Source of the DNA: Podochytrium sp. JEL0797
Lineage: Eukaryota > Chytridiomycota > Chytridiomycetes > Chytridiales > Chytriomycetaceae
Assembly (NCBI GenBank): GCA_027596195.1
Contig: JADGJG010000816.1
Span: forward strand, 1 to 12,205
DNA length: 12,205 nucleotides
Direction: 5' to 3'
The first letter of the stretch is position 1. Every line of letters starts with the position of its first letter. The notes below the pieces were generated by a model, which was not told the DNA's origin, searched no databases, and saw nothing but the letters and a program-made list of their open reading frames with translations. A program made the translations under genes and the position numbers. Below, piece after piece: positions 1 through 8,200 of the stretch.

Positions 1-2993
1 TATTGGGTACAAGGATTCGTCTGGGAAAGTAAATCTGGCTTTTGCAGAAGACGCTCGAATCACAAAGAGTACCATGGAGGCAATCGCTTATTACGAAGCC
101 GCAATTGATGAGTTCAAGCTTAGCGGAGCAAAATTATTCGAAGCTTTTGCTCTCGAGAAGTTTGCAATGTTCTGGCATTGTCATGGGATGAAGAAGATGG
201 CGAAAATGTGCTTCATCGAGTCGGCCAAAAAGTGGGTTGAATATGGGTCCAACGGAAAGCGAATTCAGGTGGTGAACAAATTCAAGACGCTATATGGAAC
301 CTCTGATGACGTTGAACTGGAAAGTATATTTCGTTCTCATGCAAAGTCCATCAAAATGGAGAATCAAACCCAAATAGGAACGAGAAAGGAATCAGTTTCA
401 GTGTCAGGATCCTCTACTAAAAGCCAAAGCATCTGCCAGTCATCTCGATTTGGTGATTCACAACCAACAAATGGGACATTAAGTTTCGATGTGGATGCCA
501 CAACAGCACTCAAAGTGGCTCAAAGCATCAGAGAGGAGAAATCACTAGACTCACTCCTTCGCAAAGTAATGAAGTATGTGATGGTGAATACTGGTGCAAC
601 AAAGGGCGCATTGATTCTTCATGATTCGTCCCGCTTGGCGATTGAGGCCACCGCCGAGATCAATGAAAACAAGGAAGTCATTGAAGTTCTTCAAGGCCAT
701 CCGATAACATCCCAGGTTCCAGGTTTCCGCTTGCCATTGAGTGTTATCTACTACGCGTTTCGAACTTGCAAATCAATTGTTCTGTCTGATCCCGCAAATG
801 ACCCAACCCACTCTTCAGACCCATACATCAAGGAATTTGGCCCTCAGAGTATTTTATGCTGCCCAATCATCAATCAGTCGACTGTGACTGGTGTTGTATA
901 CCTTGAAAACAAGCTTCAAGGGTCGGCATTTACGCCAAAGAGAATTGAAATTATCCAATCTCTGATGCCAACTGCATCAGTGTACATCAAGAACGCGAAA
1001 TTAACAAAGACAAATTGCGAGCTCACGGAAGCCCTCAAAGATTCCAGCAAAGCGGAAAATGCTCCAAAATATAAGATTGACGCACCGGTTCAGCGCGCCA
1101 TCGACATTCTTCAGTCCCTAAAAGCTCGCATGGTTGCTCAGGGAGACCCAACTGCACGTCAAATCGATTTCATCATGACTTCTTTGACCTCGTCCGATCT
1201 GTTTCTGTCGTCGATTGATGAAATTAATGACGAAAATGGACGGGGCATTGATCAAGACACGAAAAATTGGATCGAAAATTCGCTGCTGCAAAAAGCGACG
1301 AAACCAGTAAAAGGAAACGAATTGGATGGGGATTCTATGTTTGTTGTTGGCAATAGGAGACCAACGATTGTTGTTGGCTTGGAAGATAGCGGCCCATTGT
1401 TGCCGAACTTTGCTCCTCACGCACTGTTCAAAGTTCCAACTCAAAATCAAGAAGAAATCAACATTTTCTTGGAAAGCTTCATGGACTTTGAATTTGACGT
1501 GTTCCAGCTCGGTGAACTCACAAATGGGCAGCCATTGTTCTATTTGTCCATGCATCTCTTGCAATACTACGGCCTAATCGAGCATTTCAACATTGACATC
1601 GATGTGGCCAAAGAATTCTTTAGGGAAGTGGAACATAATTACAGAAGCCTGTCGTATCACAATAGGTAAAATTGTAAAATTCTTCATTTCATGGAGACTG
1701 ACTGTTTGTACCAGCTTTCACGCTGCGGATGTGTTGCAAACAGTGAATCTTCTTTTACTGTCAGACCCGCAGATGGCGCAAAACTTCACCAAACTTGAGA
1801 TATTGGCTGCCTGTATCGCTTCGGCTGTTCACGATGTCGATCATCCAGGAGTCAACAACAACTACTTGATTCAAAGCTCACACCCCTTGGCAATCTTGTA
1901 CAATGATTTATCAGTTCTGGAGTACCACCATGCGAGCAAGGCATTTGAACTCATGCAGAAGCCTGGGATGGATATCTTTGCAAAATTCCCAATCGATCAG
2001 AAACGCGAAATTAGAAAACAAATGATTAACATGGTCATTGCAACAGGTGAGAGAGAGAGTGTGAGCAAAGATAAAACGTTTTCTCTAACTGTAATTTCAG
2101 ATATGTCCCAACACTTCACGTACATCAACAAGCTGAAGAGCAAAATATCTGCATCAGCATTGAAGCTACAAGAGGCTCCCGATCGGGCACTTGTGTTGGA
2201 CATGGCAATCAAGTGCGCAGATCTGAACAATCCAGCGAAATCACTGGAATCATGCAAAGTATGGGCGTTTAGAATCATGGAGGAGTTTTTCCAACAGGTG
2301 AAGTGCAACTTCTCCTCGATGTCAATTAACAAATGTATATATAGGGCGATCGCGAGAGGGCAAACGGACTCAATGTTTCAATGTTCATGGACCGAAAAGA
2401 AACCAATATTCCAAAATGGTGAGAATTGTGTTTATACCTCTTGAAGCTCCTTCTCACCAATCGGATGCAGTCAAATCGGATTCATCGACATTCTGGTTAC
2501 ACCGTTGTTTGACTCATGGTCGCAATGCATTGCAACCGATTTCACCAGGCTTTGCATGAAAAATATTGCTTTGAATCGAGCTCATTGGGAGTCTATTCTG
2601 GACAAACCCGATGCTATCCCCACATTCCACCCACCAGATTTGAAAGAGCTGGAGCAAGAGTTGTTTGCGACTGTTGGGAGTCCTGCATCTCTCAAAAAGC
2701 AAATGCTCTCGAAGCAAACGAAAGGACATGCGACAGCCACCAAATCCAAATCCTTTCAGGGACCCAGCAACAAAGCAGCTGCAGGTCATTTAAAACAAGC
2801 GGCCGCGGGTGGATTGCAAAGTGATCCCAGTCGTGGTTCTTCAAGACCGGATCCGAGAAACGTGCCTGTGACTCCAAGAATGGGGAGGCGAATGAGTGGA
2901 GTTGTTGACATGGTCAACTCAATCAAGGGATCTTCGCTTGGGAAGCAACTGCCGGAACTTCCAAAACAAGATTCATCGGGACCGCCATTTTAA
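1..2993 (+). CDS. Signalling ATPase-type helical region / GAF / cyclic-nucleotide phosphodiesterase fusion, 5' partial
   Basis: Predicted hydrolase of 3',5'-cyclic nucleotides. Exons: 1-1665, 1715-2046, 2101-2297, 2345-2418, 2471-2993; the spliced frame is open for 929 residues (residue 1 = codon at 2-4). Residues ~1-96 are helical and resemble the end of the large signalling ATPases (kinase-AAA-TPR-GAF-histidine kinase type); the ATG at 74 lies inside this region, so the gene starts upstream of the window. A Ser/Gln-rich linker leads to a GAF domain (~182-332, with LPLSVIYYAFRT and VTGVVYLEN). The class I PDE domain follows (~360-790): YHNSFHAADV at 552-561 (split by intron 1), HDVDHPG at 594-600, KCADLNNP at 703-710 and the invariant Gln757 in QIGFID. 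All metal-binding His and Asp residues are present. The tail (~800-929) is Ser/Pro/Lys-rich and probably disordered. GAF ligand and cAMP/cGMP preference cannot be read. Codon use is AT-richer than in the next genes. Confidence 0.93.
1666..1714 (+). other. Intron 1 of the GAF-PDE gene (49 nt)
   Basis: Donor GTAAAA and acceptor ACCAG, phase 2. Splicing joins YHN to SFHAADV and rebuilds the first metal-binding signature of class I phosphodiesterases; without it, the frame stops at 1667-1669. Confidence 0.93.
2047..2100 (+). other. Intron 2 of the GAF-PDE gene (54 nt)
   Basis: Donor GTGAGA, branch-like CTAAC about 15 nt before the acceptor TTTCAG, phase 1. Splicing gives VIATDMSQHF, as in other PDEs (ATxMxxHF). 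The intron is a multiple of three and has no in-frame stop, so retention would insert 18 residues. Confidence 0.92.
2298..2344 (+). other. Intron 3 of the GAF-PDE gene (47 nt)
   Basis: Donor GTGAAG and acceptor TATATAG, phase 0. Splicing joins FFQQ to GDRERANGLNVSMFMDR, the expected E(E/Y)FxQGDxE...GL.VSxFMDR run of PDEs. Confidence 0.88.
2419..2470 (+). other. Intron 4 of the GAF-PDE gene (52 nt)
   Basis: Donor GTGAGA and acceptor GATGCAG, phase 2. Splicing gives DRKETNIPKCQIGFID, matching the DRxxxxIPKxQIxFID pattern of PDEs. A second in-frame acceptor 24 nt upstream (TTGAAG, AG at 2445-2446) would add 8 residues in the loop before the invariant Gln; the downstream site fits the family better. 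Confidence 0.87.
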
Positions 2994-2995
2994 TT

Positions 2996-3001
2996 AATAA
3001 A
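2996..3001 (+). terminator. Poly(A) signal AATAAA of the GAF-PDE gene
   Basis: A canonical AATAAA begins two bases after the TAA stop (2991-2993), implying a very short 3' UTR. Only 149 bp separate this stop from the next start codon. Confidence 0.6.
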
Positions 3002-3142
3002 GTTTATTCATGTTTGGAACCATATAGACTGTCAACGAAATCACCCGTGCAAATATCATCGATGAAGGCGGCCTGGGCCGGAAACGGCGAGTGTGGGTCA
3101 ATTGTGGGTGGTTCTTCGAAAGAGAAATTTTTCCACTCCCCA

Positions 3143-4538
3143 ATGCAAGCAATCACAATCCGTCACGGCACCGCCAAACCGCCCCGCCATGACCCCATTG
3201 TAGTCTCCTCCGTCCCAAAGCCACTCTCACTCCCAGGCCACGTCCTCGTCCAAATCCACTCCACCGCCATCAACCACCGCGACCTTTTTATCCGCGAGGG
3301 CCTGTACCCAGGAATCACACAACACCCCTCCATCCTCGGCTCCGACGCCTCCGGAACAACCTGCTCCGCCTCCAAGAAATTCAGCCTCGGCTCGCGCGTG
3401 CTCGTGAACCCGGCACGTGGGTGGATCGCGGACCCGAGTTGTCCCGAGGGCGAACTCAAGGTGCTCGGGCTTGGGGACGAGCAGGGCACGTTTGCAGAGT
3501 TTATTTCGGTGCATGAGGACGATTTGGTGAAGGTGCCGGATCATCTTTCGATGGAGGAGGGTGCGGCGGTGCCTTTGGCGGGGTTGACGGCCTATCGCGC
3601 TGTGATTGCGTTGGGGGAGTGTAAGCCGGGGCAGAAGGTGCTTATTCCTGGTATGTTGTTTACTACGATCAGGCTCGTAAGAACGCGTGCAGAGTGGCGC
3701 GGACGTGCACCGTGAGCCGATGTGTCAGCTCGATGTCAGCAATGAGCCACGCGTTGCGATCGCAAAATATGATTGGAGGAAGAGTTGACGAGTGTTATCT
3801 GGATCGCGTCAGGCTGTTGTTGTGGCGCCGTCCAATGCGTTCGGGCGGGATTGCAACTGGATCAGTTCAAAAACCGCAACCCCCCTTCCCCCCCGCCCCA
3901 CCTTCCTTCAAAATTATATGGATAACTCAATTTAACTCTCCACAACAGGAATCGGAGGCGGAGTCGCGCTTTTTGCTTTGCAATTCGCGCTTTCCATCGG
4001 AGCCCAAGTCTTTGTCACTTCCTCATCCGACGCAAAGCTCCAACAGGCAATCAAATTGGGTGCTGCAGGAGGTGTGAACTACAAGTCAGGTAAGAGTACC
4101 CTGGTCTTTTGTTTGTCGCCCACATCCTCATGTGGCCTTTCTGCAGCAAAATGGGTCCAAGAACTCCAAACCCTCTCCCCAACCCCCTTCAACCTCATCA
4201 TCGACGGAGCAGCCGGCCCCAACCTCCCTTCCTACCTCCGCCTCCTCGCCCCCGGCGGAACCGTCTGCATTTTCGGCGCGGGCGCGGGTCCCTCGGGCAC
4301 CCTGACGTTCCCCCACCTATGGTTCAAACACGCGACTCTCAAAGGAGCGTGCATGGGCAGTCGACGCGAGTTTGTTGAGATGGTGGATTTTGTGCGTGAG
4401 AAACAAGTTCGGCCCGTGGTGGACTGCGTGTTTGGGGACGGGTTGAGGGATGTGGAGAAGGCGTTTGAAAGGATGAAGAGTGGTGCGCAGTTTGGGAAGG
4501 TGGTGGTTTCGGGGATTGCAAAGAACGCGCGCTTGTAA
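3143..4538 (+). CDS. Zinc-free MDR (quinone oxidoreductase-like) NAD(P)-dependent oxidoreductase
   Basis: Medium-chain dehydrogenase/reductase of 346 residues, the usual family length. Exons 3143-3650, 3949-4089, 4147-4538. The GroES-like N-terminal half carries VLVQIHSTAINHRDLFIREG and HPSILGSDASG; the cofactor motif is rebuilt across intron 1 as GQKVLIPGIGGGVALFALQF, followed by GAQVFVTSSSDAKL and LAPGGTVCIFGAG, then a C-terminal GKVVVSG strand. The GHE signature and the four-Cys structural zinc loop of zinc alcohol dehydrogenases are absent, so it should be a reductase of quinone- or enone-type substrates; the true substrate is unknown. It resembles YogA/YNL134C-like proteins from memory. 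The ATG at 3143 is chosen because MQAITI matches the family start; an in-frame ATG at 3014 would add 43 unlike residues. Cytosolic: no signal peptide. Codons go from C-ending to G-ending within exons 1 and 3. Confidence 0.9.
3651..3948 (+). other. Intron 1 of the MDR gene (298 nt, unusually long)
   Basis: Donor GTATGT, C/T-rich tract at ~3880-3910 and acceptor CAACAG, phase 1. Splicing restores the nucleotide-binding motif (IPG-IGGGVA). It is four to six times longer than every other intron here and contains a 12-bp perfect palindrome, TTGCGATCGCAA, at 3754-3765. I see no snoRNA boxes or ORF of note inside it. Confidence 0.9.
4090..4146 (+). other. Intron 2 of the MDR gene (57 nt)
   Basis: Donor GTAAGA and acceptor TTTCTGCAG, phase 1; joins GGVNYKS to AKWVQEL. 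The length is a multiple of three and there is no in-frame stop, so an unspliced mRNA would add 19 residues in a surface region after the cofactor fold. Confidence 0.85.
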
Positions 4539-4894
4539 AAAAATGTACCATAAACCATTTTTTTTGGCTCGCCGTTGGATGGAACAACGGGTGTCACACA
4601 CACGATATATACGACTTTTGCGCATTTGTTCTATTGTTGAAGTGGGGAAAAATTTTGGTTTGGGATTGTTTCAGTGTTGGAGAATGTGGGTGGATGAGGG
4701 TGGATGGAAAAGGTCCGAAGAGCCAATGCCAGTGGGTGGTGTGTGATTTATAGTTGAGACGCGGGCGAAGCGCGGGTCTGAGGATAGAAGGGCAAGAGAG
4801 GTGGATGATTTGGGGACCTCTGCCACTATATGGATTTCAGAGATTTCCGCTATCTCCCATTTCACTAATTTATTATTGCTTAAAAAAAACACGC
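4539..4894. other. Convergent intergenic region (356 bp)
   Basis: Lies between the 3' ends of the MDR gene (plus) and the unknown gene (minus). It holds a G-rich stretch at ~4670-4810 (repeated GTGGATG units), a CA-rich patch near 4594-4604 and the minus-strand AATAAA at 4869-4874. A GC-rich imperfect inverted repeat lies around 4758-4780. No ORF with codon character and no RNA gene is visible; presumably both 3' UTRs. Confidence 0.6.
4869..4874 (-). terminator. Poly(A) signal AATAAA of the unknown gene
   Basis: AATAAA on the minus strand about 20 nt after the TGA stop at 4895-4897; a TTTATTATT context on the plus strand. Fits the short 3' UTRs of the neighbours. Confidence 0.6.
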
Positions 4895-7058
4895 TCACAT
4901 ACCCCTGTAATAATTCGTCACAGGCGCCAACCCCTGCTCAAAATGTCCCAAATGATCTCTCCCCACACTATTCCACCCGCGTCTCCCCACAGGTCTCGAC
5001 AACTGCATCAACTCAAACCACTTCCTCTCCGCCTCCTCAGACCCCATCGAATCCCCAACACCATGATACCACGCATGCTGCTGCTGCCTCCACTCCCACT
5101 CCCTCTGCTTCTCCTCCGCCACCTTCTCCTGCTGCAAATACTGCCGCTCCTCCATCCCCGTGAGCCGCGCAACACTCCTCCCATCAAATAGCAACGGCGT
5201 CAACCGCACCCCGGCGCTACGCGGGCTCGTTCCCGTCGTGTACCGCCCATACGCAGCCTGCATGGCCACGCGTTCGTTCAAATACGGCAACCCGTTCCTC
5301 CCCGACGGAGGAGGCGGACACGCGACCCCATTTTTCGCGCCCCCGAACCGATTCTCGAACCCAATCGCACCCAACCCCGTGATCCCTGCAACGCCGCTTG
5401 TTGTCAGTGGAACCACATTTCGGCCTGTAGACCAAGCCGCTTCGATTTGCTGTTCGTGCAGAGCACCCCCTTGTTGCGGCTGCTGCTGCGCTTCCGGCCG
5501 CCCATTCACGCGACACGCGATATTATGCGTTTCGAGGTATTTTTGGGGTACTACCCCTTTGGGCATAGGACCCCCAGTGCGTGGGTCGACGAGGTAGTCT
5601 GGGTGGATGCGGGTCGAGTGGTATCGGCGGTTGTAGGCGTATGGGATGGGGAGGGTGAGAGGGTTGGTGGGGGTCACGGAGGTGACGGAGGGGAGCGGGA
5701 AGTGCGGTGGGTGCGGGTGGGGGTGTTGGTGCCAGTGGAAGAATTCTTGTTGGGGGCGGGGTTGGGGTTCGATGGAGGATGGGTCTTGTTGGTGTTGTTG
5801 GTCAAGGGGTTGAGGGGGTGATGGTGGAATCGAGGGGGGGAGATCTTTGGCGACAGGGGGACTCGCTTGGACAGTCGCGTCACTTGTGTGTTGCACATCC
5901 TCTTCTTGTTCTTCGGGATCCTTGTTTTCATCTTGCTCACCGCAACTGTCTTGCTCGTCTTGATGTCCCTCCACTTGATCGCGATCCCCCTCCTCAAACA
6001 CCACGCCCGAGTCCCGCGGCGCAGACCCCGCGACCGATGCCTGATTCAACACAAACGCCGCATCAACCGGAACCACCACATGCGTAGGTGCATGGTGATG
6101 ATGCCATTGATAATACGTTTGTCCCTCGGGTGCTTGCGGGGTGATGAATTCACGCATATGTGGGGGTGGGGGTAACTCAATCACACGCAAGTGGGGTGGC
6201 AGTTGTTGCTGCTGTGGGACTTGTTTTTGTGGCTGCATGCTGGTGGTGGCTGCATGATGTGCCGCGTTTGGAATCTGCAAAATCTCGCGCAACAGCTGCT
6301 CGGACTTGGTTTCGCGCGGTGGCGCAGTAGAAGAACCCATCGCACTTGAATCGTTCACACGCGCCTGGACGGACACGGGGTTCATGACAAACACGGCTTC
6401 GGAAATCTCGGGCATGTAGCGCACGCCCATTTCAAATTGCACGTTGCTGGGCCACCCGCCTACGGGAACGAATCGTTCGTCTTTGGTCCCGCGGCCCGAT
6501 TTGCTCCACGTGATGAGCTGGGAGGGAGCGTATTTCTTTTTGAGGAGTTCGAGGTGCCTTATTTTTTGGTTGAGGGCGCGTGAGTTGTATGGAAAACCAA
6601 AAGCCTCACAAGTTCAGAGAGTAAAAAACTTACATGAAGTAGGGATTCAACTGGTCCAATCCCTTCACATCCCCCGTCATAATACTGGCACTACCACTAC
6701 CACCCGTTTCCTCCTCCTTCCACAACTTTCCTCCCGTCCGAACCCCATCTCCCAACTCCTCCGCCAACACCAACGCCTCATCATGCTTCCGTCTCGCCTC
6801 CTCCTCCTCCTCTCTCCCTTCCATCCCATTTCGATTACTCTCTGCCTCCGAACGAACGTGGTACATGCCTGGATGCAAAGTCGCCTCCAATTGCTGCGTA
6901 TCCGCGTCGAGCCGTTTGCGCGCGTACCCGAGTTCCCAGGCCATGCCGTTCGAGACACCAGGGGGTAGAGCGTGGGAGCCTGGGATGTGAACAGTGCGTT
7001 GATGCGACTTATGCGACGCGTTAGTGGTCGTGGGACCGGCACTGATGTTGAAGGTCAT
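4895..7058 (-). CDS. Unrecognised 695-residue protein, low-complexity middle between two ordered ends
   Basis: I do not recognise this protein. Exons 7058-6634 and 6557-4895 (minus). The ATG at 7058 has an AAAAATG context and no better upstream start. Residues ~1-75 look ordered (MAWELGYARKRLDADTQQ, LHPGMYHVRSE). A charged Glu-rich stretch follows, then exon 2 begins HLELLKKKYAPSQLITWSKS. The middle (~230-450) is rich in Gln, His, Pro and acidic residues (HWHQHPHPHPPHFPLP) and probably disordered. The C-terminal ~240 residues again look ordered, with IHPDYLVDPRTGGP, VPLTTSGVAGITGLGAIG, a short charged helix (EERQYLQQEKVAEEKQREW) and VTNYYRGM at the end. No signal peptide or membrane segment. 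A further 75-nt intron at 5940-5866 is plausible (listed separately) and would leave 670 residues. Function unknown. Confidence 0.75.
5866..5940 (-). other. Candidate extra intron in the unknown gene (75 nt, in frame)
   Basis: On the minus strand a good donor, TGCG then GTGAGC, starts at 5940, and an acceptor, GTCCAAG, ends at 5866. Removal keeps the frame (SC-A-SPP) and deletes 25 acidic residues. The length fits local introns. The synonymous composition resets from G-rich to C-rich exactly at the downstream side, as it does after known introns. Weak points: no clear pyrimidine tract or CTAAC branch site. Confidence 0.4.
6558..6633 (-). other. Intron 1 of the unknown gene (76 nt)
   Basis: Perfect donor GTAAGT and acceptor AATAAG on the minus strand, phase 2; joins NPYF to MHLELLKKKY. 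Without splicing the frame stops at once (TAA inside the donor). The downstream frame is open with charged, protein-like codons from the acceptor onward. Confidence 0.82.
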
Positions 7059-7323
7059 TTTTGGTTTGCTTTGTTTTTGTCTTGTGTATGCGTTGCTTGG
7101 GGATACGTAGTTTTCGGGGGGGAGACTTGACGTTTGGTATGGAACGTTCGCAGTGGCCCGGGTTTGGAAGCTTCTTTTTTTTTGTTTTTTGTTTTTGATT
7201 CTAGAAAAGAGGGAAAGAAGAAAAGGAACGCGTGGAATATGATTGGAGGTCCGCTTGTTTTAATCAATCACGATGCTTTCGCTCTCCCGAAACAAAAACA
7301 GCCTCATTACTGTCCCACAGTGG
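7059..7323 (-). promoter_or_regulatory. Upstream region of the unknown gene and 3' flank of the RING gene
   Basis: 265 bp between the RING stop and the unknown gene's ATG. On the coding strand it carries an A-rich tract at ~7175-7200 and an ATTAAA variant poly(A) signal at 7264-7259, about 60 nt after the RING stop. No TATA box is convincing. Confidence 0.4.
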
Positions 7324-7641
7324 TCAAATAAACAAGCGATGAACGGCATTTTTGTTTGCAATGCTCTTTTTGCAGTTTGGACACTTCTTTCCAAAGGATT
7401 TGATGGATTGTTTCAAGCAGTCTTCGCAGAAAATATGGCCGCATGTTGTTGAATTGAGAACTGTTTCCGCATCGGGAGTGCATTGGCAGATTGTGCATTT
7501 GATGAGGGCAGGGTTTGATGGTTCTGGGACTGATGGTTCTGGATATCAGCGCTCTGATTTGAAATGGACTCTTCGAGTGGTGTCTGTTACCTGGCGAGGG
7601 GGCCCTTGGGACAGGGAGAGGGATATTGCGCTGGCGCGGGC

Positions 7642-7673
<32 letters not shown>

Positions 7674-8020
7674 CTGAAGGGGTGGAAGCGGCGGTTGTTT
7701 GCGGCTGCGACTGGCGCGGGGAGGCGCGCGAGGAGATGGTTGAGCAGCGCGAACCGCATCGGCGCGTCGTCGTCGTCGTCGTCGACAACGGGCGCTGGCG
7801 CAGCGATCGGCCGCGAGGAGCCGACAAACACAACATCGTCGTCGCTGCTTTCGACGTCAACAACAGACACGGGCGACACTGTCAGATCCACGACGTTACT
7901 TGCTGCTGCTGCGGCTGCTGCCGGCGTCGCTGGCATCTGGGCCTGCCGCCGCCGCCGCCGTGCCTCGGCGAATCGTTCTTTGCGCTGTGCGGGTGTTTCG
8001 GCTGTGTCGGTGTCTGACAT
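7324..8020 (-). CDS. RING-type E3 ligase with SUMO-interacting motifs (Slx8/RNF4-like STUbL)
   Basis: Probable SUMO-targeted ubiquitin ligase, nuclear: it would bind poly-SUMO through N-terminal motifs and ubiquitinate the modified protein. Exons 8020-7591 and 7538-7324, 214 residues (209 with the alternative acceptor). Residues 12-27 are basic (RRRRR at 21-25, possible NLS). A tandem SIM-like block follows: VVDLT at 43-47, VVDVESSDDD at 53-62 and VVFV at 63-66. Acidic Asp (80-85) and Asn (117-126) runs come next. The C-terminal C3HC4 RING is Cys158, Cys161, Cys176, His178, Cys181, Cys184, Cys196, Cys199. The chain ends HRLFI, like the short hydrophobic/aromatic end of RNF4, where it supports dimerisation and E2~Ub activation. 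The VVDLT motif plus acidic residues and the terminal RING match RNF4 layout. Activity and SUMO binding are inferred, not shown. Confidence 0.85.
7539..7590 (-). other. Intron of the RING gene (52 nt) with tandem in-frame acceptors
   Basis: Donor GTAACA, phase 1. Two acceptors, each CCAG before AACCATCA, end at 7539 and 7524 (52- or 67-nt intron). Both keep the frame and differ by five residues (EPSVP). Splicing is required because the RING lies in another frame from exon 1. Confidence 0.82.
7643..7672 (-). repeat. AAC trinucleotide repeat encoding poly-Asn
   Basis: On the plus strand a run of GTT with one GAT interruption; on the coding strand it encodes NNINNNNNNN in the linker between the SIM block and the RING. 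Likely length-variable. Confidence 0.85.
7766..7783 (-). repeat. GAC trinucleotide repeat encoding six Asp
   Basis: Six perfect GAC codons on the coding strand. With the poly-Asn run and the Ala run at 7901-7921 it makes the RING gene's first exon rich in simple codon repeats. Confidence 0.85.
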
Positions 8021-8191
8021 AATTTTTCTAGTTTTTTATGTATGTATGTATTTTATTTTTTTCTATCTATCCATCTGAAATTTAAAAAACAACCTTTTTG
8101 TGGGATTCCACCGTTTCATGCGGAAATTGATCTCCGGGCTCCCCCAACCCCTTCCGTCCTTTTTTCCTCCTTCCTTTCTTTTTTTATCTAT
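8021..8191 (-). promoter_or_regulatory. Upstream region of the RING gene
   Basis: About 170 bp, AT-rich near the start codon, with a short TACA/TATG microsatellite at ~8037-8052 and pyrimidine-rich plus-strand tracts at 8155-8190. No recognisable factor site; it also serves as the 3' flank of the alpha-galactosidase gene. Confidence 0.35.
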
Positions 8192-8197
8192 TTTATT
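8192..8197 (-). terminator. Poly(A) signal AATAAA of the alpha-galactosidase gene
   Basis: AATAAA on the minus strand starts four bases after the TAA stop at 8203-8201, almost the same spacing as at the GAF-PDE gene. Confidence 0.6.
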
Positions 8198-8200
8198 TGA

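Noticed and set aside
28..47. GTAAAT...TTTTGCAG near the left edge, resembling an intron end.
   Set aside because: Only 20 nt between the sites, and the reading frame across it (GKVNLAFAEDARI) aligns with the same helical region in related ATPases. A longer intron starting outside the window cannot be fully excluded.
2390..2425. A possible one-base frameshift: an alternate frame at 2396-2418 reads KKPIFQNG.
   Set aside because: The spliced frame itself reads DRKETNIPKCQIGFID, which fits the PDE consensus better (DRxxxxIPKxQIxFID), and exon phases agree without any correction.
3014..3142. An in-frame ATG 43 codons upstream of the chosen MDR start.
   Set aside because: The extra residues do not match the family, are not a convincing targeting peptide, and would place the start 13 nt after the preceding gene's poly(A) signal.
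3754..3765. GCGATCGC palindromes at 2346-2353 and 3756-3763, like the HIP1 repeat of cyanobacteria.
   Set aside because: Only two copies in 12 kb, one in coding sequence; the window is clearly eukaryotic.
4755..4782. GC-rich AGACGCG...CGCGGGTCT hairpin, considered as a tRNA or terminator.
   Set aside because: No tRNA arms or A/B boxes, and the stem needs bulges; most likely chance in a GC-rich 3' flank.
7352..8017. Long open frames on the strand opposite the RING gene, and similar ones opposite the unknown and galactosidase genes.
   Set aside because: They encode low-complexity runs produced by the triplet repeats and skewed third bases of the real genes; no domain, and the coding strand holds recognisable motifs.
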